Under the pieces are notes generated by a model. That model ran no database searches. It had not been told where the DNA came from and worked only from the letters and a program-made list of their open reading frames with translations. 12,666 nucleotides of DNA from Oscillospiraceae bacterium (GTDB lineage: Bacteria; Bacillota; Clostridia; Oscillospirales; Acutalibacteraceae), in NCBI GenBank assembly GCA_003520555.1, contig DOUO01000037.1, positions 1 through 12,666 on the forward strand, in the 5' to 3' direction. The position numbers and the translations under genes are program-made. Shown piece after piece: positions 6,982 through 12,666 of the stretch; the stretch's first letter is position 1, and every line of letters starts with the position of its first letter.

Positions 6982-7871
6982 CATTTGTATTTTCAGGTCA
7001 GGGAGCGCAATACACCGGAATGGGCAGGGCAATGTGCGAAGCGTACCCCTCGGCAAAGGCTGTTTTTGACATGGCGGACAGCGTTCGCCCGGGCACCTCA
7101 AAGCAGTGCTTTGAGGGCACAACGGAGGAGCTTTGCCAAACCGTAAACACTCAGCCCTGTGTTTTCACCGCGGATTTGGCGGCGGCGTGCGCTCTTAAGG
7201 AAGCCGGAATCACTCCGGACTGCGTTGCCGGTTTTTCTCTCGGCGAAATAGCGGCGCTTGCTTTTTCGGGAATTCTCTCAAACGAGGAAGCGTTCAAGCT
7301 GGTTTGCCGCAGAGGCGAGCTTATGGACAGCGCCGCGAGGGAAAACCCCGGCGCGATGGCGGCGGTAATGAAGATAACTCCCGAAAAAACCGAGGAAATT
7401 TGTTCGCGCTTTGACAAAACATATCCCGTAAACTACAATTCTCCGGCGCAGACGGTTGTCGCCACCACCGGCGAAAACGCCGAAGCGTTCTGCGAAGCCG
7501 TCAAGGCTGAGGGCGGCAGAGCCAAGCTTCTGGCTGTAAGCGGAGCGTTCCATTCGCCGTTTATGGCGCAGGCGGCGGAAGGTCTTGCAAATTATATGCG
7601 GGACGTTGATTTTGCTCAGCCGCAAATCCAAATTTACTCCGACGTAACCGCAAAGCCTTACGAAGGCGACTTCAAGGCGCTTGTAAAGGCGCAGGTTGAA
7701 AGCCCCGTGCGCTGGCAGACAATTGTTGAAAACATGATTGCCGACGGCGTTGACACCTTTATTGAGGTCGGCGTGGGCAAAACCCTTACCGGCTTAATAA
7801 AGCGGATTGACGGCGGCGTAAAGGCGTTCAAGGCGGAAACCCCCGAAGATATAGCTGAGATTTTAAAATAA
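6969..7871 (+). CDS. fabD: Malonyl-CoA:ACP transacylase
   Basis: It moves the malonyl group from CoA to acyl carrier protein, supplying the extender unit to FabF. The 300-residue length is typical. The GQGAQ motif is at 10-14 and the nucleophile elbow is GFSLGE with Ser90; the residue before Ser is Phe where most family members have His or Leu. RRGELM at 114-119 carries the Arg that holds the malonyl carboxylate, GAFHSPFM at 192-199 carries catalytic His195, and GVGKTLTG lies near the C terminus. The ATG is inside the end of fabK, with GGAG (6958-6961) 7 nt upstream, so the two are probably translationally coupled. Stop to fabG start is 19 bp. Confidence 0.96.
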   Translation: MGKIAFVFSGQGAQYTGMGRAMCEAYPSAKAVFDMADSVRPGTSKQCFEGTTEELCQTVNTQPCVFTADLAAACALKEAGITPDCVAGFSLGEIAALAFSGILSNEEAFKLVCRRGELMDSAARENPGAMAAVMKITPEKTEEICSRFDKTYPVNYNSPAQTVVATTGENAEAFCEAVKAEGGRAKLLAVSGAFHSPFMAQAAEGLANYMRDVDFAQPQIQIYSDVTAKPYEGDFKALVKAQVESPVRWQTIVENMIADGVDTFIEVGVGKTLTGLIKRIDGGVKAFKAETPEDIAEILK

Positions 7872-7890
7872 ATCCTTACTGGAGGTACTT

Positions 7891-8634
7891 ATGAATTTTG
7901 AAAACAAAACAGCCGTCGTTACGGGCGGCTCAAGAGGCATAGGTCTTGCAATCGCGTCAAAGCTTGCGCAAAACGGCGCGAATATCGCGATTTTATACGT
8001 AGGCGACGAAGCCGAAGGTCAAAACGCAAAACAGGAGCTTTTGCGGTACGGCACAAAGGTTGAGCAGTATTTCTGCGACGTTTCCGACTTTGAAAAGTCA
8101 AAGGAGGTCGTTGACAGGGTGATTGCCGACTTCGGCGGCATTGACATCTTAATCAACAACGCCGGAATCACGCGCGACAAGCTGGTGCTCAATATGGAGG
8201 AAAAGGATTTTGACGCGGTAATCGGCGTTAACCTCAAGGGCACGTTTAATATGATTAAGCACACCTACAAGCACTTTATGAAAAAGCGCAGCGGCAGAAT
8301 CGTAAGCACCTCGTCAATTGTCGGTTTAATCGGCAACGCCGGCCAGGCAAACTACTCCGCTTCAAAGGCAGGCATTATCGGTCTTACAAAATCCGTAGCC
8401 CGCGAGCTTGCCGGCAGGGGAGTAACCGTTAACGCCGTGGCTCCCGGCTACATCGGCACAGATATGACAAACGCCCTTTCCGATAAAATCAAGGAAAGCA
8501 TGAAGGCTCAAATCCCCGCCAAGCGCATCGGCACGCCCGAGGACGTGGCAAACGTTGTGGCTTTCCTTTGCTCGGACGAGGCGGCTTATGTCACAGGCGA
8601 GGTTATCCGCGTTGACGGCGGACTTGCCATTTAA
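7891..8634 (+). CDS. fabG: 3-oxoacyl-ACP reductase
   Basis: It reduces 3-ketoacyl-ACP to 3-hydroxyacyl-ACP with NADPH. It is a classical short-chain dehydrogenase of 247 residues, the usual FabG size. The cofactor motif TGGSRGIG is at 11-18, NNAG at 89-92, and the catalytic set is Asn114, Ser142, Tyr155 and Lys159 (stretch GQANYSASKAG). The C-terminal part has the expected APGYIGTDMT and VTGEVIRVDGG stretches. A GGAGG site is 5 nt before the ATG. It lies 19 bp after fabD and 17 bp before fabF, which fixes its role in fatty acid synthesis rather than another short-chain dehydrogenase function. Confidence 0.97.
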   Translation: MNFENKTAVVTGGSRGIGLAIASKLAQNGANIAILYVGDEAEGQNAKQELLRYGTKVEQYFCDVSDFEKSKEVVDRVIADFGGIDILINNAGITRDKLVLNMEEKDFDAVIGVNLKGTFNMIKHTYKHFMKKRSGRIVSTSSIVGLIGNAGQANYSASKAGIIGLTKSVARELAGRGVTVNAVAPGYIGTDMTNALSDKIKESMKAQIPAKRIGTPEDVANVVAFLCSDEAAYVTGEVIRVDGGLAI

Positions 8635-8651
8635 GTAAAACGGAGGAAATT

Positions 8652-9881
8652 ATGGCAAGAAGAGTAGTTGTAACAGGCCTCGGCGCGGTAAGCCCCGTGG
8701 GCAACGACGTTCCGACCATGTGGAAAAACATGCTTGACGGCGTAAACGGAATTGAAACCATCACGCGATTTGACACAAGCGATTTAAAGGTACATATAGC
8801 AGGCACCGTAAAGGATTTTGAGCCTGAAAAATATTTTGAAAAAAGAGAAGCCAAAAAGCTTGACCGTTATTGCCAATACGCAATCGCGGCGGCTCAGCAG
8901 GCTGTTGACGACAGCGGCATCATGGGCAAAATCGACGAAAACCGCTTCGGCGTTTACATCGGCGCCGGCATAGGCGGACTTGAAACCTTTGTAAACAACA
9001 CCCTCGGTCTTGACCACGGCGGTCCGCGCAAGGTAAGCCCGTTCTTTATCCCCATGATGATAGGCAACATCGCCACGGGCAACGTCGCGATCCGCTTCGG
9101 CGCAAAGGGCGTTTCGCTTTCCGTAATGAGCGCCTGCGCCACCGGCACTAACTCAATCGGCGAGGCTTTTCACGCCGTTAAGGACGGCTACGCCGACGCA
9201 ATTATCGCGGGCGGCGCCGAGGCAGTGCTTGCTCCGCTTACAATCGCGGGCTTCCAAAACATGAAGGCGCTGTCCACAAACCCCGACCCCGAAAAGGCTT
9301 CGCGTCCGTTTGACAAAGACCGCGACGGCTTTGTAATGGGCGAAGGCGCCGGTATGCTGATACTTGAGGAATATGAGCACGCAAAGGCTCGCGGCGCGAA
9401 AATCTACGCCGAATTCTGCGGCTACGGCAACACCTGCGACGCTCACCACATCACCGCTCCCGACCCCGAGGGAGCAGGCCTGCAAAGGGCAATTGAAATC
9501 GCGTTTGAGGAAGCCGCGGTGCCTGACGACGCGCAAATTTACATCAACGCTCACGGCACGTCAACGCATCTTAACGACATGACCGAAACAATGGCAATTA
9601 AGGGCGCGCTGGGCGAAAAGGCGTACGACTGCAACATCAGCTCGACAAAGTCAATGACAGGTCACATGCTGGGCGCTACAGGCGCGATTGAAGCAATCGC
9701 GGCTGTTAAGGCAATTGACGACGGCATGATTCCGCCCACCATTAACCTTGACGAGCCCGACGAAGGTCTTGACCTTAACTACACGCCCAAAAAAGCGGTT
9801 AAGCGCGACGTAAACGTTGCCGCATCGACAAACCTCGGTTTCGGCGGACATGACGCCTGCGTTGTTTTCAAGAAGATTTAA
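8652..9881 (+). CDS. fabF: 3-oxoacyl-ACP synthase II
   Basis: The condensing enzyme extends acyl-ACP by two carbons from malonyl-ACP. Its 409 residues are standard. The Cys-His-His triad is visible: Cys162 in SACATGTNSIG, His301 in NAHGTST and His338 in KSMTGHMLGATG. ASRPFDKDRDGFVMGEGAG at 216-234 is the usual core signature. The C-terminal gate loop reads NLGFGGHDACVVF, with Asp where many Firmicute enzymes have Asn. A GGAGG site stands 5 nt before the ATG. No fabH is in the window, so initiation must be coded elsewhere. The gap to accB is 12 bp. Confidence 0.97.
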   Translation: MARRVVVTGLGAVSPVGNDVPTMWKNMLDGVNGIETITRFDTSDLKVHIAGTVKDFEPEKYFEKREAKKLDRYCQYAIAAAQQAVDDSGIMGKIDENRFGVYIGAGIGGLETFVNNTLGLDHGGPRKVSPFFIPMMIGNIATGNVAIRFGAKGVSLSVMSACATGTNSIGEAFHAVKDGYADAIIAGGAEAVLAPLTIAGFQNMKALSTNPDPEKASRPFDKDRDGFVMGEGAGMLILEEYEHAKARGAKIYAEFCGYGNTCDAHHITAPDPEGAGLQRAIEIAFEEAAVPDDAQIYINAHGTSTHLNDMTETMAIKGALGEKAYDCNISSTKSMTGHMLGATGAIEAIAAVKAIDDGMIPPTINLDEPDEGLDLNYTPKKAVKRDVNVAASTNLGFGGHDACVVFKKI

Positions 9882-9893
9882 CGGAGGATTTTT

Positions 9894-10334
9894 ATGATTG
9901 ACATCAATTCATTAAAAGAATATATAAAGGTGCTTGAGGACAGCTCGCTTGCTTCAATTGAAATTTCCGATGAAACAAACAAAATCCGTCTGGAAAAGCA
10001 AACCGCCGCTCAGGAATGTGTTTCGGCTCCCGTTCAACCCGTCGCAAACGCTGCGCAGTCTCCTGTTCAGCCCGCCGCGGCTTTGCAGCCTGCCGACAGC
10101 GGCAAGACAATTAACGCTCCTATTGTCGGCGTGTTCTACGTTGCTCCCTCACCTGCCGCCGACCCGTACGTAAGCGTAGGCAAAAAGGTCAAAAAGGGCG
10201 ATGTTGTGTGCATTATCGAAGCCATGAAGTGTATGAATGAAATTCAGGCGGAGGAGGACGGCGAAATTACAGCCGTGCTCGCAAACGACGGCGATTTGGT
10301 TGAATACGGCCAGCCGCTGTTCAGTATTAAGTGA
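9894..10334 (+). CDS. accB: Biotin carboxyl carrier protein of acetyl-CoA carboxylase
   Basis: It carries biotin between AccC and the AccA-AccD carboxyltransferase. The 146 residues split into an N-terminal helix region (1-36), an Ala/Pro/Gln-rich flexible linker (about 37-70) and a biotinyl domain (about 71-146). The protruding thumb APSPAADPYV at 84-93 marks the acetyl-CoA carboxylase type rather than a decarboxylase subunit. The biotinylated Lys should be Lys112 in EAMKCMNEIQAE; the residue after it is Cys, where Met or Leu is usual. A GGAGG site is 6 nt before the ATG. The stop TGA overlaps the fabZ ribosome binding site. Confidence 0.95.
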   Translation: MIDINSLKEYIKVLEDSSLASIEISDETNKIRLEKQTAAQECVSAPVQPVANAAQSPVQPAAALQPADSGKTINAPIVGVFYVAPSPAADPYVSVGKKVKKGDVVCIIEAMKCMNEIQAEEDGEITAVLANDGDLVEYGQPLFSIK

Positions 10335-10341
10335 GGTACAT

Positions 10342-10761
10342 ATGAATCAGGAAGAAATAAAAAAGATTTTACCCCACCGCGACAATATGCTTCTTGTTGA
10401 GCAGTCCGAGGTTGTTGACGACGTAACCGCCAGGGGCAGCTACACAATCAAGGGCGACGAATTCTTTTTGCAGGGACATTTTCCCGGCAACCCCGTTGTT
10501 CCGGGCGTTATCCTCTGCGAAATGATGGGACAGGCAAGTTGTTGCCTGCTTGCGGACAAGGTTAAGGACTGCACGCCGTATTTTACCAAGATGAACAACG
10601 TAAAGTTCAAAAATCCCGTAAAGCCCGGCGATACGCTTGAAAGCGTTTGCACCCTTACCAAAAACAGAGGTCCGTTTTACTTTATTGACGCCAAGGGCTA
10701 CGTTGACGGCAAGCTGTGCGTAAGCGCCGAGCTTGCGTTTGCCCTTATTGAAAATAAGTAA
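10342..10761 (+). CDS. fabZ: 3-hydroxyacyl-ACP dehydratase
   Basis: It removes water from 3-hydroxyacyl-ACP to give the trans-2-enoyl substrate of FabK. The 139-residue hotdog-fold protein shows the N-terminal ILPHRDNMLLVE, the catalytic stretch GHFPGNPVVPGVILCE with His46 and Glu60, and the KFKNPVKPGD loop at 88-97. The reading frame is open upstream to 10237, but that part overlaps accB. ATG 10342 is chosen because GAGG (10333-10336) stands 5 nt before it and the protein then begins like other FabZ. The ribosome binding site overlaps the accB stop codon, suggesting coupled translation. Being placed between accB and accC is common in Firmicutes. Confidence 0.96.
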   Translation: MNQEEIKKILPHRDNMLLVEQSEVVDDVTARGSYTIKGDEFFLQGHFPGNPVVPGVILCEMMGQASCCLLADKVKDCTPYFTKMNNVKFKNPVKPGDTLESVCTLTKNRGPFYFIDAKGYVDGKLCVSAELAFALIENK

Positions 10762-10792
10762 TATCAATACCTAAAGTATGCGAGGTAAAAAG

Positions 10793-12148
10793 ATGTTTTC
10801 TAAGATACTTGTTGCAAACAGAGGAGAAATTGCGGTGCGCATAATCCGCGCCTGCCGCGAAATGGGCATTTCCACGGTGGCAATTTATTCGGAAGCCGAC
10901 AGAGACGCAATGCACGTTCAGCTTGCCGACGAAAGCTACTGCGTAGGCGGAAACCGTGTTGCGGACAGTTATCTGAATATTCCGGCAATACTGACCGTCG
11001 CCGTTGAAAGCGGAGCTCAGGCAATTCACCCGGGCTACGGACTGCTCAGCGAAAACGCCAAGTTTGTTTCTCTTTGCGAACAGTGCAATATCAACTTCAT
11101 CGGTCCGAGCTCCGAAATGATTGCCATGCTCGGCGACAAGGACGCCGCGCGCAAGACCATGCGCGCCGCCGGAGTTCCCGTAACCCCCGGCTGCGACATC
11201 GTCGAAAGCGTTGAGGAAGCCGTGAAAAAGGCGGAGGAAATCGGTTTTCCGCTTCTTATCAAGGCGCGTTCGGGCGGCGGAGGCAAGGGAATTCGCCGTG
11301 TAAATTACATCGAGGATTTTGAGGACGCCTTTTTGTCGGCTTCGTCGGAAGCAAAGGCGGCGTTCGGCGACGGCGCGTGCTATCTTGAAAAGTTTATTTT
11401 CCCCGTAAAGCACATTGAGATGCAGCTTTTGTGCGACAAATACAACAACATAATCTGTCTTGGCGAACGCGAATGTTCGGTGCAGCGCAAAAATCAAAAG
11501 ATGATTGAGGAAAGCCCCAGTCCCGCGCTTGATGAAAAAACCAGAAAGCAGATGATGATAGCTGCGGTAAAGGCGGCAAAGGCGGTTAATTACGTCAACG
11601 CCGGCACGGTTGAGTTTTTGCTTGACAAGCAAAACAACTTCTATTTTATGGAAATGAACACACGTCTGCAGGTTGAACACGGCGTAACCGAAATGGTGAC
11701 GGGACTTGACATAGTACAGTGGCAAATCCGCATTGCCGCCGGCGCGAGGCTCAACCGCACTCAGGACAGTATTTTTACTCACGGCAATGTAATTGAGTGC
11801 CGAATCAACGCGGAAAACCCCGACAAAAACTTCCGCCCCAGCTGCGGCAAAATAAAAAGACTGCACACCCCCGGCGGTTCGTTTGTACGCTTTGACACCG
11901 CGATTTACCAGGACTACGTTGTGCCGCCGTATTACGACAGCATGATCGGCAAGCTCATAGTTCAGGCGCGCAGCCGCGCCGAGGCAATCCGCAAAATGAA
12001 GATGGCGCTGTCCGAGCTCACCATAGACGGCATTGACATCAACCGCGATATACTTGCCGAAATCCTGTCCGACGACCGCTTTGTAAGCGGCGAATACACC
12101 ACGGACTTTATGGAAAATTTTGAGAAAATAAGAAAAATAAAAGACTGA
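10793..12148 (+). CDS. accC: Acetyl-CoA carboxylase, biotin carboxylase subunit
   Basis: It carboxylates the biotin on AccB using ATP and bicarbonate. From ATG 10793 the protein has 451 residues beginning MFSKILVANRGEIAVR, as expected for AccC. The earlier in-frame ATG at 10778 lacks a ribosome binding site, while GAGG (10782-10785) is 7 nt before 10793. The ATP-grasp domain has Lys116 (GDKDAAR), the glycine loop SGGGGKG at 160-166, ERECSVQRKNQK at 225-236, Glu274 and the active-site EMNTR at 287-291 with Gln293, Glu295 and Arg337. These sit one or two positions from the E. coli residues. The usual VEHPVTE reads VEHGVTE (294-300). It ends in tandem in-frame stops TGA TAA, and accD starts 63 bp further on. 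Confidence 0.95.
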   Translation: MFSKILVANRGEIAVRIIRACREMGISTVAIYSEADRDAMHVQLADESYCVGGNRVADSYLNIPAILTVAVESGAQAIHPGYGLLSENAKFVSLCEQCNINFIGPSSEMIAMLGDKDAARKTMRAAGVPVTPGCDIVESVEEAVKKAEEIGFPLLIKARSGGGGKGIRRVNYIEDFEDAFLSASSEAKAAFGDGACYLEKFIFPVKHIEMQLLCDKYNNIICLGERECSVQRKNQKMIEESPSPALDEKTRKQMMIAAVKAAKAVNYVNAGTVEFLLDKQNNFYFMEMNTRLQVEHGVTEMVTGLDIVQWQIRIAAGARLNRTQDSIFTHGNVIECRINAENPDKNFRPSCGKIKRLHTPGGSFVRFDTAIYQDYVVPPYYDSMIGKLIVQARSRAEAIRKMKMALSELTIDGIDINRDILAEILSDDRFVSGEYTTDFMENFEKIRKIKD

Positions 12149-12187
12149 TAATTACACTTTTAATAATATTGGTATAAGTGATTTATT

Positions 12188-12205
12188 GCGCCCGGCGGCG
12201 CGGAG
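12188..12205 (+). promoter_or_regulatory. GC-rich hairpin abutting the accD ribosome binding site
   Basis: GCGCC (12188-12192) and GGCGC (12197-12201) pair around a CGGC loop. The stem ends on the base before GGAG (12202-12205), which lies 6 nt before the accD ATG. It is the only gene start in the operon where I see a stem touching the ribosome binding site, in the longest spacer of the operon (63 bp). It could tune accD translation. Confidence 0.5.
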
Positions 12206-12211
12206 AAAGCT

Positions 12212-12666
12212 ATGGATTTATTTGCATTTGTAAAACCGAAAAATGATTTGGAGGCAACTCCCGACAAACAGGCAAACGTGCCCTTTGTCCCTGAGGAAAT
12301 GTGGACAAAATGCCCCAAGTGCAACACGCTTTTGCTCACCACCGACATGGAGGAAAACTTAAACGTCTGCACAAACTGCAATCATCATTTCAGACTAAGC
12401 GCGCGCAAAAGAATCGCGCTGATTGCCGACAAGGGCAGCTTTAAGGAAAGAGACGCTCAGCTTAAAAGCGTCAATATACTTGACTTTCCCGGCTACGATA
12501 ATAAGCTTGAAAAGGCAAAGGACAAGGGCAACGAAAGCGTTACCTGCGGATTATGCCTTATTGACGGAATCGAAACCGTGCTGTGCGTAATGAACGCCGA
12601 ATTTATGATGGGCAGCATGGGTACGGTAACAGGCGAAAAAATCACCCGTGCCTTTGAATATGCCAC
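12212..12666 (+). CDS. accD: Acetyl-CoA carboxylase carboxyltransferase subunit beta (partial, 3' end outside window)
   Basis: With AccA this subunit transfers the carboxyl group from biotin to acetyl-CoA, making malonyl-CoA. The first 151 residues are present. After a charged N terminus (MDLFAFVKPKNDLE) comes the four-cysteine zinc finger typical of AccD: CPKC at 34-37 and CTNC at 53-56, followed by HHFRLSARKRI. The start of the carboxyltransferase domain follows (FPGYDNKLEKA, then MNAEFMMGSMGTVTGEKITRAFEYA), matching the family's stretch ahead of the acetyl-CoA site. The window ends in mid-codon. ATG 12212 has GGAG 6 nt upstream, beside the hairpin at 12188-12201. An accA gene is expected directly downstream. 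Confidence 0.95.
   Translation, partial: MDLFAFVKPKNDLEATPDKQANVPFVPEEMWTKCPKCNTLLLTTDMEENLNVCTNCNHHFRLSARKRIALIADKGSFKERDAQLKSVNILDFPGYDNKLEKAKDKGNESVTCGLCLIDGIETVLCVMNAEFMMGSMGTVTGEKITRAFEYA

Noticed and set aside
10237..10341. Longer fabZ reading from an upstream ATG
   Set aside because: The extra 35 codons overlap accB and do not resemble FabZ; ATG 10342 has the ribosome binding site and the normal N terminus.
10745..11866. Long - strand open frame of 373 codons opposite accC
   Set aside because: It lies almost wholly antisense to a clear accC with all catalytic motifs. The translation has no recognisable domain or ribosome binding site, and its openness follows from the codon use of accC.
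1..12666. CRISPR arrays, insertion sequences, tRNA or rRNA genes, phage or defence genes
   Set aside because: No regular repeat-spacer pattern, transposase, terminal repeats flanking a gene, or cloverleaf-like sequence was seen on either strand.

Overview
The window is chromosomal core DNA from an anaerobic Firmicute, most likely a Clostridia of the Ruminococcaceae/Oscillospiraceae type. The evidence is the gene set, strong purine-rich ribosome binding sites, a sigma-A type promoter, a FabK-type enoyl reductase and the tail of a dockerin-bearing protein. Dockerins point to a gut or rumen-like fibre degrader. Base composition is moderate in the genes and AT-rich between them. I see no mobile elements, tRNA or rRNA genes, CRISPR arrays or phage genes.

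Left third, positions 1-5180. The last 26 codons of a dockerin protein run on the + strand and end at a hairpin that can terminate transcription from both sides. Facing it, on the - strand and in transcription order, are a bifunctional class A penicillin-binding protein (2754-5180), homoserine dehydrogenase (hom, 1443-2672) and aspartate kinase (lysC, 146-1354). The last two carry out steps of the aspartate pathway to threonine, methionine and lysine; LysC also feeds diaminopimelate for peptidoglycan, which may explain the link to the penicillin-binding protein. lysC contains an internal, well-placed ribosome binding site and ATG at codon 246, which would make a separate regulatory (beta) subunit as in Bacillus subtilis aspartokinase II.

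Middle, positions 5181-6030. A divergent AT-rich region with a 10-bp inverted repeat separates the penicillin-binding protein gene from a small + strand gene (5470-5778) for an exported protein. Its C-terminal half looks like the BofC C-terminal type of domain. A 13-bp perfect hairpin follows, then the best promoter in the window (TTGACA, 17 bp, TATGAT) and a structured leader of about 90 nt.

Right half, positions 6031-12666. A + strand type II fatty acid synthesis operon runs fabK-fabD-fabG-fabF-accB-fabZ-accC-accD and leaves the window inside accD. Genes overlap or are tightly spaced (fabK and fabD overlap by 13 bp), each with its own ribosome binding site. AccB, AccC and AccD form acetyl-CoA carboxylase with AccA, which probably lies just downstream. 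FabD loads malonyl groups on ACP, FabF condenses, FabG reduces, FabZ dehydrates and FabK completes the cycle. The fabH, acpP and MarR-type regulator (fabT) genes often found at the head of such operons are not here.

The content is mainly ordinary housekeeping. I did not find a new biological system. The most useful leads are regulatory: the internal lysC start and the fab leader, which has a terminator-like dyad right after the promoter.
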